From: Flavobacterium rivuli WB 3.3-2 = DSM 21788 | GTDB taxonomy: Bacteria > Bacteroidota > Bacteroidia > Flavobacteriales > Flavobacteriaceae | NCBI RefSeq assembly: GCF_000378485.1 | Contig: NZ_KB899968.1 | Coordinates: 397,680-461,679, forward strand | Length of the DNA stretch: 64,000 nucleotides | Direction: 5' to 3' | Part shown: in pieces, positions 1 through 8,361 of the stretch | Numbering within the stretch: position 1 is the first letter of the stretch | How the letters are laid out: each line of letters begins with the position of its first letter | The notes under the pieces: model-generated | What the model was told of the DNA's origin: nothing | Seen by the model: only the letters and a program-made list of their open reading frames with translations | Database searches by the model: none | Position numbers and translations under genes: made by a program

Positions 1-738
1 ACAGCCCAATTGTTGTGGAATGTTGGTATGCTGTACAAAAGGAACCCTGCTGTACATAACGGTAAAGTTATGGATGTCGCCGTTTGCTAAAACAATATTT
101 TTAAGCTGGCCGTTGGTTTGGTTAAGCGAGGTAACCGGGGTTTCTATAATTGATATATCGTGCTTTTTTAGTTTACCAAGCTGTTCGTCTGTAAAATTCG
201 CCTTGCCATTGGTAAAAATGGTAAGGTCTTTTGTCCATTGTGTTAGTAAAAAACCATAATGATAAGCCGCCTCGCCATTGGCAAGTATGGCAGTTTTCAT
301 GTTTTTAACCTCATAGCCGTGGCAGTATGGGCAGTGAATTACAGATATTCCCCAGCATTGCGCAAAGCCATCAATGTCCGGCATAATATCTTTTATACCT
401 GTGGCAAACAACAACTTTCCGGCTGAAAAAGTTTCGTTAGCATCGGTAATAATTTCAAAACCGGCATCTGTTTTTAAACCCTGAGCAGCTTTAGCTTCCA
501 AAAACGTAACAGTAGGATATTTAAGTACCTGCTCTTTAGCTTTCACCGAAATTGTCCCCGGGGTTTCGCCATCGTGTGTTATAAAATTATGCGAATGCGG
601 TGTTTGCCTGTTGCAGGGTTCGCCGGCATCTATAATTAAAACGCTTCTTAATGCCCTGCCTAATGCCATAGCTGACGATAAGCCTGCATAACTACCGCCT
701 ATAATAATTACCTCGTAGTCTTTTTTCATTTTATTCAT
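1..738 (-). CDS. NAD(P)/FAD-dependent oxidoreductase, TrxR-like (partial, runs off left edge)
   Basis: Reading the minus strand from ATG at 738 (or the in-frame ATG at 729) gives an open frame to base 1, so the C-terminus lies outside the window. Residues 9-20 carry the dinucleotide-binding motif (IIIGGSYAG) followed by a MALGRALR helix, as in small thioredoxin-reductase-like flavoproteins. Near residue 137 is CPYCHGYE, a CxxC of the thioredoxin reductase type, which suggests disulfide or related redox chemistry using FAD and NAD(P)H. The gene is divergent from a Fur-family regulator, a pairing I associate with flavobacterial genomes, and the two share an intergenic region with a Fur-type operator. 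Substrate unknown; family assignment is secure, specificity is not. Confidence 0.88.
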   Translation of the reverse strand, partial: MNKMKKDYEVIIIGGSYAGLSSAMALGRALRSVLIIDAGEPCNRQTPHSHNFITHDGETPGTISVKAKEQVLKYPTVTFLEAKAAQGLKTDAGFEIITDANETFSAGKLLFATGIKDIMPDIDGFAQCWGISVIHCPYCHGYEVKNMKTAILANGEAAYHYGFLLTQWTKDLTIFTNGKANFTDEQLGKLKKHDISIIETPVTSLNQTNGQLKNIVLANGDIHNFTVMYSRVPFVQHTNIPQQLGC

Positions 739-749
739 TTATTGATGAG

Positions 750-849
750 GGAACGCGGATGACACGGATTTAAAACAGATTTGCGCGGATTTTAACACGA
801 CAAATCCGTGAGATCCGCGATTGCGCAGCATCCGTTTTATCCGCGTTCC
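750..849. repeat. Interspersed palindromic element, family A copy 1
   Basis: The element begins with GGAACGCGGAT (750-760) and ends with its reverse complement ATCCGCGTTCC (839-849). Between them lie several degenerate GCGGAT/ATCCGC units. A second copy is at 2504-2621. It has no coding frame and occupies the intergenic space between the oxidoreductase and the fur-like gene. Confidence 0.8.
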
Positions 850-892
850 ATTTTTCTTTTATGTTGGCAAATATAAATATATTTCGTATTAT

Positions 893-907
893 TGCAACAT
901 AATTGCA
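893..907. promoter_or_regulatory. Candidate Fur-family operator
   Basis: TGCAA-CATAA-TTGCA is a perfect 5-5-5 inverted repeat lying 8 bases before the preferred start of the Fur-like regulator. Length and placement suit a Fur/Zur/PerR-type operator for autoregulation, perhaps also controlling the divergent oxidoreductase. The metal or signal is not determined by the sequence. Confidence 0.5.
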
Positions 908-915
908 TTAATAAA

Positions 916-1287
916 ATGAAAAGAAGAAACACACCTGCTAAAACTGCGGTACTAAATATTTTGCAACAGGCACAATCGGCCCTGAGCCAGGACAGTATAG
1001 AAGCTGAGGTAAAGGGGGAGATGGATCGTGTTACGGTATATAGGGTGTTGAACCGTTTTTGTGAAGACGGTATTACCCACCGCATACTGGCAGATGATGG
1101 TAAGTACTACTTTGCCCTGTGCCTAAATTGCAATGAGGAAAATCATGACCATGACCATTTTCATTTTCGCTGCTTAGGTTGCCAGAAGGTAGAGTGCCTT
1201 AAACAGCAGGTACAGGTTATACTGCCACAAGGCTACCGACAGAATGCCATTAGCAGCTGGGTAACGGGCTATTGTAAAAATTGTTAG
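916..1287 (+). CDS. Fur-family transcriptional regulator
   Basis: A 123-residue Fur-superfamily repressor. The winged helix includes VTVYRVLNRFCEDG (about residues 38-51), the usual DNA-recognition segment. The C-terminal half is rich in metal ligands: CLNC, an HDHDHFHF cluster, CLGC and a terminal CKNC, consistent with a structural Cys4 zinc site plus a His-rich sensing site as in Zur or PerR types. I chose ATG 916 rather than the ATG at 892 because the longer start would bury the inverted repeat at 893-907 in coding sequence. The divergent flavoprotein is the likely target. Whether it senses zinc, iron or peroxide cannot be decided here. Confidence 0.88.
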   Translation: MKRRNTPAKTAVLNILQQAQSALSQDSIEAEVKGEMDRVTVYRVLNRFCEDGITHRILADDGKYYFALCLNCNEENHDHDHFHFRCLGCQKVECLKQQVQVILPQGYRQNAISSWVTGYCKNC

Positions 1288-1321
1288 CAAACGGAACACT
1301 TTTTGTATAGTATATACTATA

Positions 1322-1350
1322 TTGAGTATCAAAAAAATTATGTAATTTTG
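1322..1350 (+). promoter_or_regulatory. Bacteroidota-type promoter of prfA
   Basis: TTG at 1322-1324, an 18-base spacer, and a consensus -7 element TAATTTTG at 1343-1350. This places transcription start about 20 bases before the prfA ATG. Confidence 0.7.
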
Positions 1351-1375
1351 CAGTTCCAATTAAAGGGAAAAGACT

Positions 1376-2449
1376 ATGTTAGACAGGTTAATGATCATAA
1401 AACAGCGTTTTGACGAAACTTCAGACCTTATTATCCAGCCGGATATTATATCTGACCAAAAACGTTATGTGCAGTTAAATAAAGAATATAAAGAACTTAA
1501 GGCGCTTAATGAAAAGAGGGAAGAATACCTTGCCCTTACCGCCAATATTAATGAGGCCAACGAAATTATTGCCGACGGCAGCGATGCCGAAATGGTAGAA
1601 ATGGCTAAAATGCAGCTTGACGAAGCTAAAGATAGGCTTCCGGAGCTTGAGGATGAGATTAAGTTTATGCTTATACCTAAAGATCCTGAGGATGCCAAGA
1701 ATGTAATGGTAGAGATCCGCGCCGGTACCGGTGGCGATGAGGCCAGTATATTTGCAGGCGACCTTTTTAGGATGTATACCAAATACTGCGAAAATAAAGG
1801 CTGGAGAACCAGTGTTGTAGACGTAAGCGAAGGTACATCGGGCGGGTTTAAAGAGGTAATATTTGAAGTAAGTGGCGAAGATGTTTACGGTACACTTAAG
1901 TTTGAAGCCGGTGTACACCGTGTACAACGTGTACCGCAGACTGAAACCCAGGGGCGTGTTCACACATCTGCTGCTACGGTAATGGTGTTGCCGGAAGCTG
2001 AGGAGTTTGATGTACAGCTTGATATGAACGAGGTACGTATAGATTACTTCTGTTCGTCTGGTCCCGGTGGGCAGTCGGTTAACACGACTAAATCGGCGGT
2101 ACGTTTAACGCACTTACCCACAGGCCTTGTCGCTCAGTGCCAGGATGAAAAATCGCAGCACAAAAATAAAGATAAAGCAACCCAGGTTTTACGCTCGCGC
2201 CTTTATGAAATGGAGCTTGCCAAAAAACAGGAAATAGATGCAGCTACACGTACCTCTCAGGTAAGCAGTGGCGACCGTTCGGCTAAGATACGTACCTACA
2301 ATTATTCTCAGGGGCGTATTACAGACCACAGGATAGGGCTTAACCTGTTCGACCTTGATGGGTTTATGAATGGTAACATCCATAAAATGATCGATGAGCT
2401 ACAGCTTGTAAACAATACAGAGAAACTTAAGGAAACTGAAGTTTATTAA
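1376..2449 (+). CDS. prfA: Peptide chain release factor 1
   Basis: A full-length 357-residue class I release factor. The catalytic GGQ lies at residues 231-233 within [10 protein letters not shown], which triggers peptidyl-tRNA hydrolysis at the ribosome. The codon-recognition loop reads [15 protein letters not shown]; its PxT tripeptide is the RF1 type (UAA/UAG) rather than the SPF of RF2. The N-terminal helical domain (1-95) is present. The gene has its own promoter and a strong terminator after its stop, so it is probably monocistronic. Assignment is secure. Confidence 0.98.
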   Translation: MLDRLMIIKQRFDETSDLIIQPDIISDQKRYVQLNKEYKELKALNEKREEYLALTANINEANEIIADGSDAEMVEMAKMQLDEAKDRLPELEDEIKFMLIPKDPEDAKNVMVEIRAGTGGDEASIFAGDLFRMYTKYCENKGWRTSVVDVSEGTSGGFKEVIFEVSGEDVYGTLKFEAGVHRVQRVPQTETQGRVHTSAATVMVLPEAEEFDVQLDMNEVRIDYFCSSGPGGQSVNTTKSAVRLTHLPTGLVAQCQDEKSQHKNKDKATQVLRSRLYEMELAKKQEIDAATRTSQVSSGDRSAKIRTYNYSQGRITDHRIGLNLFDLDGFMNGNIHKMIDELQLVNNTEKLKETEVY

Positions 2450-2456
2450 TTATAGT

Positions 2457-2482
2457 AATCCCGCTTCGGCGGGATTTTTTTT
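2457..2482 (+). terminator. Rho-independent terminator after prfA
   Basis: Perfect stem AATCCCGC / GCGGGATT with a TTCG tetraloop (2457-2476), followed by a run of T. Confidence 0.92.
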
Positions 2483-2503
2483 GCTCTCTACGTTCAGGAA
2501 GAA

Positions 2504-2621
2504 GGAATGCGGATGCTGCGCAAATACTTATTAGCGTGGATTTTATTTAGCAAATCAATGTAATATGTTCGTGCCCTGAAAAATCCGCATTAATCCGTTC
2601 AATCCGCGTCATCCGCGTTCC
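2504..2621. repeat. Interspersed palindromic element, family A copy 2
   Basis: Starts GGAATGCGGAT (2504-2514) and ends ATCCGCGTTCC (2611-2621), matching the ends of the copy at 750-849. The right half repeats ATCCGC-type units (AATCCGCATTAATCCG and onward). No coding capacity. Confidence 0.8.
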
Positions 2622-2659
2622 ATTTTTTGTTAAGGTTCCATCTTTTCAAACAAAAAACG

Positions 2660-2667
2660 TATTTTTG
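2660..2667 (+). promoter_or_regulatory. -7 element of pyrF promoter
   Basis: TATTTTTG matches TAnnTTTG and lies 34 bases before the ATG at 2702. No clear -33 TTG is seen at the right distance. Its position argues against the upstream in-frame ATG at 2627. Confidence 0.5.
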
Positions 2668-2701
2668 CAGCCACAAACTACAAACAATACAACTGCATAG
2701 C

Positions 2702-3517
2702 ATGACTACACAACAGTTATACGAACAAATACAACAAAAAAAATCTTTTCTAAGCGTAGGCCTCGATGTAGACCTTACCAAAATTCCGCAGCATTTACTG
2801 GCTACCGAAGACCCTATCTTTGAATTTAATAAAGCCATTATAGATGCTACCCACGATCTTTGTGTGGCCTACAAACCCAACACTGCTTTTTTTGAGGCAT
2901 ACGGACTTAAAGGCTGGCATTCGCTTGAAAAAACGATACAATACCTAAACCAAAAGCATCCTGAACAATTTACAATTGCCGATGCCAAACGTGGCGATAT
3001 AGGCAACACATCGGCTATGTATGCCAAAGCATTTTTACAGGACATGGATTTTGATTCTATTACCGTAGCACCTTATATGGGGAAGGATAGTGTGGAGCCA
3101 TTTCTTGCTGTTAAAGATAAATTTACCATACTGCTGGCATTAACCAGCAACGAAGGTGCTTTTGATTTCCAGACTAAAAAAGTTGATAGCGTTGAGTTAT
3201 ATAAAACAGTTTTAGAAACATCTAAAACATGGAAAAACAGCGAAAACCTAATGTATGTAGTTGGTGCTACCAAAGCCGAATATTTTACGGAGATTAGAAA
3301 GATTATTCCTGATAGCTTTATCCTTGTTCCCGGTGTGGGAGCGCAGGGTGGAAGCCTTAGAGAGGTTTGCAAATATGGTATGAACGATAAAGTTGGCCTG
3401 CTTGTAAATTCATCGCGTGCTATTATCTATGCTTCAAGCGGAGAAGACTTTGCCGAAAAAGCGAGGGAAGAGGCTTTGAAAGTGCAGAAGGAAATGGAAG
3501 AGATATTGAATAAGTAA
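2702..3517 (+). CDS. pyrF: Orotidine-5'-phosphate decarboxylase
   Basis: A 271-residue enzyme for the last step of de novo UMP synthesis, decarboxylating OMP. The catalytic segment [11 protein letters not shown] carries the DxKxxD signature, SVGLDVDL provides an early active-site Asp, and the C-terminal phosphate-binding region includes VPGVGAQGG and [13 protein letters not shown]. Length and motifs fit the longer PyrF subfamily rather than the ~230-residue E. coli type. A frame extension to 2627 exists, but the family begins near [10 protein letters not shown] and a -7 element lies inside the extension. It appears to be monocistronic. Confidence 0.96.
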   Translation: MTTQQLYEQIQQKKSFLSVGLDVDLTKIPQHLLATEDPIFEFNKAIIDATHDLCVAYKPNTAFFEAYGLKGWHSLEKTIQYLNQKHPEQFTIADAKRGDIGNTSAMYAKAFLQDMDFDSITVAPYMGKDSVEPFLAVKDKFTILLALTSNEGAFDFQTKKVDSVELYKTVLETSKTWKNSENLMYVVGATKAEYFTEIRKIIPDSFILVPGVGAQGGSLREVCKYGMNDKVGLLVNSSRAIIYASSGEDFAEKAREEALKVQKEMEEILNK

Positions 3518-3539
3518 GCAAGAATAGTATTATGCGGTC

Positions 3540-3614
3540 TGTCATTCCGACGAAGGAGGAATCTCAATAACTAAAGAGATTCTTCGACTTCATTGCATTT
3601 CGCTCAGAATGACA
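3540..3614. repeat. Interspersed palindromic element, family B copy 1 (TGTCATTCTGAGCGAA type)
   Basis: Left arm TGTCATTCCGACGAAGGAGG and onward to 3565; right arm 3576-3614 is the reverse complement of TGTCATTCTGAGCGAAATGC and onward. The arms pair imperfectly into a long hairpin. The right arm matches 14995-15033 at 34 of 39 positions. I recognise this sequence type as a frequent intergenic repeat of flavobacteria. Confidence 0.8.
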
Positions 3615-3645
3615 TACTGTATATAATCATTGATAAATAAAAAAC

Positions 3646-4464
3646 TTGGCAACCGAAAAACAGTATACAGACCAAACCGGCACTACAATTTCATTACCAG
3701 CAACGCCAATGCGTATTGTTTGCCTTGTGCCCTCGTTAACAGAGTTGCTGTACGATTTAGGGCTGGAAGACAGGCTTGTAGGTATAACCAAGTTTTGTGT
3801 GCACCCGTACCACTTAAAATCGACTAAAAAGATAATAGGAGGTACCAAGAAAGTACATGCCGTAAAAATCCGCCTGCTGCAGCCGGATATCATCATTGCC
3901 AATAAAGAGGAGAACACAGCAGAGATTGTGGCAGCTGTGCGCGAAATTGCACCGGTATGGGTCAGCGACATTGTTACCATAGCTGATACTATTGCCATGA
4001 TAGAAGAGTTTGGGAAGATATTTGCAGTGCGCACGCAATCACAGCAATGGGTTAATAAAATAAACTTTGGCCTTCAGGATTTTAATGCTTTTATAAAAGA
4101 CAAGCCATTTTTAAAAGCGGCTTACTTTATTTGGAAAGACCCCTATATGGCAGCCGGCAAGGATACTTTTATAAACGAAATGCTGAAGCTGAACCACTTT
4201 ACAAACATTTATGAAAATAAAGAAGGCCGTTACCCGGAAGTAATTGTTCAGAAAATGAAAATACAGGGCGATCCTGAGGTTGTATTTTTATCATCAGAAC
4301 CCTTTCCTTTTAAAGATGAAGATGCTTTTGAGCTGGGCCGACACACGCACCACGCCAAAACAATTTTTGTAGATGGCGAAATGTTTAGCTGGTATGGGAG
4401 CAGGATAGTGAAAGCCTTTGCTTACTTTAAAAAGCTACAGGACAGGATGGAGGAGCCTGTTTAA
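3646..4464 (+). CDS. BtuF-like helical-backbone metal receptor protein without signal peptide
   Basis: A 272-residue protein of the periplasmic-binding-protein-like (BtuF/FepB helical backbone) superfamily. RIVCLVPSLTELLYDLGLEDRLVGIT (residues 23-48) is the characteristic first strand and helix; the FCVHP and KIIGGTKK segments and the central LLQPDIIIANKEEN also fit. Family members bind corrinoids or chelated metals for ABC import. This one has no signal peptide or lipobox, so it would be cytosolic unless exported otherwise. The start is TTG at 3646; the next ATG (residue 22) would cut into the first domain. Single gene between a repeat and a convergent gene. Ligand unknown. Confidence 0.8.
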   Translation: MATEKQYTDQTGTTISLPATPMRIVCLVPSLTELLYDLGLEDRLVGITKFCVHPYHLKSTKKIIGGTKKVHAVKIRLLQPDIIIANKEENTAEIVAAVREIAPVWVSDIVTIADTIAMIEEFGKIFAVRTQSQQWVNKINFGLQDFNAFIKDKPFLKAAYFIWKDPYMAAGKDTFINEMLKLNHFTNIYENKEGRYPEVIVQKMKIQGDPEVVFLSSEPFPFKDEDAFELGRHTHHAKTIFVDGEMFSWYGSRIVKAFAYFKKLQDRMEEPV

Positions 4465-4468
4465 AATC

Positions 4469-6019
4469 TTATTTTTCTTCGCGGGGAGGGTTAAGGTCGT
4501 CACTACCGGTTGCTTTTTTAGCAGTTGTTGTGCGTGGCTTTGCCGTTGCAGTCTTTGTAGTTGCAGCGGGCTTGCCTGCGGTGGCAGATCCGGGCTTAGC
4601 TGTTGTGGCAGAGGCTGGTTTACTTGTTGCTGCATTACCCGTTGTTACCGGCTTTACACCGGTATTGCCTGAAGGTTTTGCTGTGCCCGTTGCTGTTGAT
4701 GGCTTAGTTGTATTAGGTGCACCAGTAGCCGGTTTTGAAGTAGAACCTGTTGTTGCCGGTTTGTTTCCTGTTGGTTTAGGAGACGTTACAGCAGGCTTTG
4801 TACCACTATTTGGTGTTGCAGGCTTTGGCGCGGTTACGCCAGTAGCTCCCGGTTTAGATGCTTGTGTAGCCGGCCTGGCAGTAGTGTTTCCTGCATTACC
4901 TGATTTTGCTGTTGCTGATGTTGGCTTTGCAGCATTATTTGCAGGAGAACGTAAAGGCACGGCTGCAGCCGATATTGCTGCAATACTGTCTACAGTAATG
5001 GTAGGTGTTCCTATAGGTGTGTATACATCCGTCACCCAGGCAGATGGCCTGCGGGTTTGGTCGCTACCTTTTGCATATACTTCTATATACTGACCTGTGG
5101 TGTTTTCCTGTAAAACCTTTTGGTTGATATGCCTTTTAGTAACTTCCCATACTTTAGGGATATGTGAATAATCGCCTTTAAGAGTTGTTTTTACAGCATT
5201 AAAAGGCAGCAATTTACCACCTTCATAATCGCTTCCGGGAGAGGTAAACATTTCATCCCTTATAGGTATACAATACCAGTAGGTTACATTTTCCTTATCT
5301 GCAATGCCATTTTTAAAAAGTATAAATGGCCTCCCGTTAATTATAATATTATTTTCTTTAGCAAAAGCGGTAAGTTTTCCAAAGGAAGCTGACGCTTTTT
5401 GGTTGGCATCTGCCAATGGCGATGTAGCCGACTGTCCTAAATAAAATGTACCTTTTTTAGTAACAAGGCCTGCAACATCTACTTTATATACCTGTAGCTC
5501 TTTTACTAAAAAAGTGTTCAGGTTATCGAGCCCGCGCTCTAAAGAACTTTCAATTTTATTGTCTATGCCACCGTTAAGCAAAGCAAAAGCTTTTTCTTTA
5601 AAAGTAAGGCTGCCCTTAAGCGATACGCTTATCCTGGTACTGTTAAGGGTATCTTTAAAAGACCAGCTAATATTGGAATTTAAATCATCTATAGTTGCTT
5701 TTTGCCCTATCGAATCATTGGCAGCCGTGTTGAGTGTTTGTATCTTTCCATTGTTGCTTCCCTTTGTCCACGATATAAAAGCACCTTTACCCACAGGATT
5801 GCCCGAAAAGGTAAACGTTGCCGTTGTATCGGCGTTAGCAAACAGGCCTAAGTTTTCCCAGTTTTTATAATCGTTTACATAATTATAAAGCACCTGTCTG
5901 GATACACCTATTACCTTGTCTTTCTTTATGTTATATTTTCCTTCCTGTGTGGCTATAAATACTGTTACAGCTATGGTGGCCAATATTAGGAGCAAAAATA
6001 TATATTTTACAATTTTCAT
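4469..6019 (-). CDS. Membrane-anchored SRPBCC and GyrI-like domain protein with long Pro/Ala/Thr/Lys tail
   Basis: A 516-residue protein. Residues 5-24 form a hydrophobic signal anchor. Residues ~35-170 look like an SRPBCC/polyketide-cyclase fold (ISRQVLYNYVNDYKNWENL-type start, FTFSGNPVGKGAFISW). Residues ~175-340 resemble a GyrI-like effector-binding domain (YWYCIPIRD, TGQYIEVYAKGSD, TDVYTPIG). From ~345 to the end is a low-complexity tail of K-P-A-T-G-S units ending in DDLNPPREEK. The two folded domains suggest small-molecule binding at the cell surface or in the periplasm; the tail may be a cell-wall or surface spacer. Convergent with the BtuF-like gene, four bases apart. Function unknown. 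Confidence 0.75.
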   Translation of the reverse strand: MKIVKYIFLLLILATIAVTVFIATQEGKYNIKKDKVIGVSRQVLYNYVNDYKNWENLGLFANADTTATFTFSGNPVGKGAFISWTKGSNNGKIQTLNTAANDSIGQKATIDDLNSNISWSFKDTLNSTRISVSLKGSLTFKEKAFALLNGGIDNKIESSLERGLDNLNTFLVKELQVYKVDVAGLVTKKGTFYLGQSATSPLADANQKASASFGKLTAFAKENNIIINGRPFILFKNGIADKENVTYWYCIPIRDEMFTSPGSDYEGGKLLPFNAVKTTLKGDYSHIPKVWEVTKRHINQKVLQENTTGQYIEVYAKGSDQTRRPSAWVTDVYTPIGTPTITVDSIAAISAAAVPLRSPANNAAKPTSATAKSGNAGNTTARPATQASKPGATGVTAPKPATPNSGTKPAVTSPKPTGNKPATTGSTSKPATGAPNTTKPSTATGTAKPSGNTGVKPVTTGNAATSKPASATTAKPGSATAGKPAATTKTATAKPRTTTAKKATGSDDLNPPREEK

Positions 6020-6102
6020 GTAAGGAAAGTTTACGGTGTCGTAAAATTAGGAATAATTATGAGATATAAAAAAAGAACTTATATAATACAATATAATGTT
6101 TT

Positions 6103-6486
6103 TCAGCGTGTGTCGCAGTTTATATAATCTTTAGGGTAAGGCGAAAGGCTTACCTTATCTACAAGCAAAAATATATCTTCTCCGGCAGTAAAAACCTCAA
6201 GCGGTTCGCTTAGTGCGGCTTTATTTAATGTTTTCCTGTGGGTAGTGGTATCATACTGGCCAGATGTTTCGCTTATATGGTAGTTAAACGAAATAAGGCT
6301 GTTGTAATCATTTTTAAACTGCACCTGCCATACATGCTGCTCGCCACGCTTGCCCTCATGCTTAAGCCTGAACGATATGTTGCTGTAGCAGCTTGTTTTT
6401 TGCCATTCGTCCCATCCATCCTGAACCTGCGCAAAGGTTGTGTTGCAGCTTATTGCAAAAATTAGTAACAGTAACATCTTTTTCAT
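6103..6486 (-). CDS. Small secreted protein of unknown function
   Basis: A 127-residue protein with a Sec signal peptide (MKKMLLLLIFAISCNTTFAQ, cleavage probably after AQ near residue 20). The mature part is mostly beta-prone with two cysteines (in KTSCYSN and INCDTR) that could form a disulfide. Not recognised. It starts 8 bases after the stop of the COG3014-like lipoprotein gene and is therefore probably the last gene of that operon, acting in the periplasm with its products. Confidence 0.7.
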   Translation of the reverse strand: MKKMLLLLIFAISCNTTFAQVQDGWDEWQKTSCYSNISFRLKHEGKRGEQHVWQVQFKNDYNSLISFNYHISETSGQYDTTTHRKTLNKAALSEPLEVFTAGEDIFLLVDKVSLSPYPKDYINCDTR

Positions 6487-6494
6487 AGCAGTGG

Positions 6495-8339
6495 TTATAA
6501 AGTTTCAACTTTTACAATAGTTACATAAAAATCAGCGCTTTTTTGTACAAATGGGTACCAGCCGGTAATTTCTTTACCGGGTTTTACCTTGTCTTTAAGC
6601 GTATAGTAAAGGTTTGTAACAGGCTTGCCGTCATCTTCCAGCTTTTCATATTCATCCAGTGTTACCAGTTTATAGTCGGCTGTAATTGGCTTCTCTGTAA
6701 CAGTATAGGTTATGGTCGCCTCTTTATCAGATGTAAAGAATATTTTTTTACCATACTGGTTTATACCATCTTTAACTTCACTAAAGTACGATACTTTATA
6801 GTTAATCCCGCTTGCATCAGTAATCCATTTATCATATTTACCGGCACTATTTTTATCTAAAGCAGGCAGTGGTTTTGCAGTTGTTACCGGTGCCGGTGCG
6901 GCGGTGGTAGCAGGTAAAATTTGGGTACGGCCTAAATCAAAGTAATTTACTATTTGTAAACCGCGTTTGTAAGGTATCGCAATAGTATCGGTATCAATAC
7001 CCTGCGGGCCATATTTTTTAATTACAAAAGTATTTTCTGCACCCGGAGTAAGCGGTACCCTGGCATAACCTATCGTAGCCGGTAGCGATTGCCAGTTGCG
7101 TGTATCGGCCTTTTCGGTAAGGGCACCGGCGGCATCGGCACTAAAGCGCACAATATCTTCGGCATCATTTCCTAAAGCTTCTTTAGCAATGGCAGCAAGC
7201 AGCGCACTACCTCCTTTTTTTGCAGCAAAGCGCGTTACAAGGTCTATGGTTTCCCTAAGCATGCGGTCTTTAAGGCATTGTTTAGCCACGGTATAAAAAT
7301 CCTGTGCGGGCTCAAAATATTGTTCTTTACCATTTACAACAAGTGCCGCTCTGCTGTAATAACTTGGGCGGCGGCGGTATTTAGGTATGGCAATGGCATT
7401 AACGCTTCCTATATTAATACCGGACGGAATAGGAATCAAAATGTCCTGGGCAATGCCATCGTCAAAATAACTTGCATAGAAAAAACTCCCCGCGCCCGAT
7501 GCTGTTATAACGATCTGGTCTTTAGCAGGGGCAAGGCCATTTTCCCAAAACACAATCGCTTCGCCCGTAGGCGGGGCAAGTGGTGCTTTAGGTGCAGGCA
7601 GGTTAAACTTTTTAAGGTAATCGTTGTACTCCTGTGTAAAGCCAAGCTGTTTTGATGTGCGAAGCAGGTCTTGTTTTAGCTGCTCCGGCAGGGGCACGCC
7701 AAAGTAAGTGCCGTTATTACGGGTGTAAATCTCTTCGGCATTGCGGTAAGCAATAAAGGCATTGTTAATATCGCCGGTACCTTCATACAAAATACCCTGT
7801 AGTATTTGCGAAAAAGCATCTTCGGCATATTTATTCTTGTTGTTTTTGTACTTATCGTTAAGCTGTAACAGTTTAATGTTTATCCTTTTTGCCTCTACAA
7901 GCGCCTCGTTTGGCTGGCCTAAAAAGAAATAGTTAAGTGCCATATAATAATGTATGGTCACTTTCTCAAAATCTTCCCCTTTGTAAGGCTCTGCCATGGG
8001 GTTTGTAAATTTTGCTGCAATTGCCTGCCCCGCATTGGTACGTATCCTGTCATCTATAAGTATGTATGCTTCTTCCAGCAGCTTATTGCTTTCGGCATAA
8101 TTACCGCTAAGGTGTTCCATCTTGCCTTTCTCAAAAAGATAAAGCAGCCTGTTCCTTTTTGCTTTCAGAAACTTATTGGCATCGATACTTTCTGAAGCTT
8201 TTTGAAACTGTCCGGTTACAAGCTCGTTCTCAATATTGGCAGTTTTAGTGTTGTAAGTGCTACAGGCCGGCAGGGTAAACAACAGCAACACAATTGCCGC
8301 TTTGTGTAAAGCGGCAACGGTTTTATTGGTTGTTTTCAT
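6495..8339 (-). CDS. COG3014-like TPR lipoprotein, partner of LpoB-like protein
   Basis: A 614-residue lipoprotein. The N-terminus ends in the lipobox LPAC with Cys26. Residues ~40-250 are helical TPR-like repeats (GNYAESNKLLEEAYIL, YYMALNYFFLGQPNEALVEAKRIN, GDINNAFIAYRNAEEIY), matching the COG3014 family that is typically encoded beside lpoB homologues. The C-terminal half is beta-rich with a short Ala/Thr/Pro linker near residue 480. Lies 22 bases after the LpoB-like gene on the same strand. Likely outer-membrane anchored and periplasmic; a link to peptidoglycan synthesis is inferred from the neighbour only. Confidence 0.78.
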   Translation of the reverse strand: MKTTNKTVAALHKAAIVLLLFTLPACSTYNTKTANIENELVTGQFQKASESIDANKFLKAKRNRLLYLFEKGKMEHLSGNYAESNKLLEEAYILIDDRIRTNAGQAIAAKFTNPMAEPYKGEDFEKVTIHYYMALNYFFLGQPNEALVEAKRINIKLLQLNDKYKNNKNKYAEDAFSQILQGILYEGTGDINNAFIAYRNAEEIYTRNNGTYFGVPLPEQLKQDLLRTSKQLGFTQEYNDYLKKFNLPAPKAPLAPPTGEAIVFWENGLAPAKDQIVITASGAGSFFYASYFDDGIAQDILIPIPSGINIGSVNAIAIPKYRRRPSYYSRAALVVNGKEQYFEPAQDFYTVAKQCLKDRMLRETIDLVTRFAAKKGGSALLAAIAKEALGNDAEDIVRFSADAAGALTEKADTRNWQSLPATIGYARVPLTPGAENTFVIKKYGPQGIDTDTIAIPYKRGLQIVNYFDLGRTQILPATTAAPAPVTTAKPLPALDKNSAGKYDKWITDASGINYKVSYFSEVKDGINQYGKKIFFTSDKEATITYTVTEKPITADYKLVTLDEYEKLEDDGKPVTNLYYTLKDKVKPGKEITGWYPFVQKSADFYVTIVKVETL

Positions 8340-8361
8340 ATAGTGATGAATTAGCCTGAGC

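Noticed and set aside
1475..1963. 162-residue minus-strand frame inside prfA
   Set aside because: Shadow of prfA; no homology-like features.
4530..5093. Open plus-strand frame of 187 residues, Val/Ala/Gly-rich
   Set aside because: It is the antisense of the low-complexity Pro/Ala/Thr/Lys tail of the minus-strand gene 4469-6019; codon bias of that tail keeps the opposite frame open.
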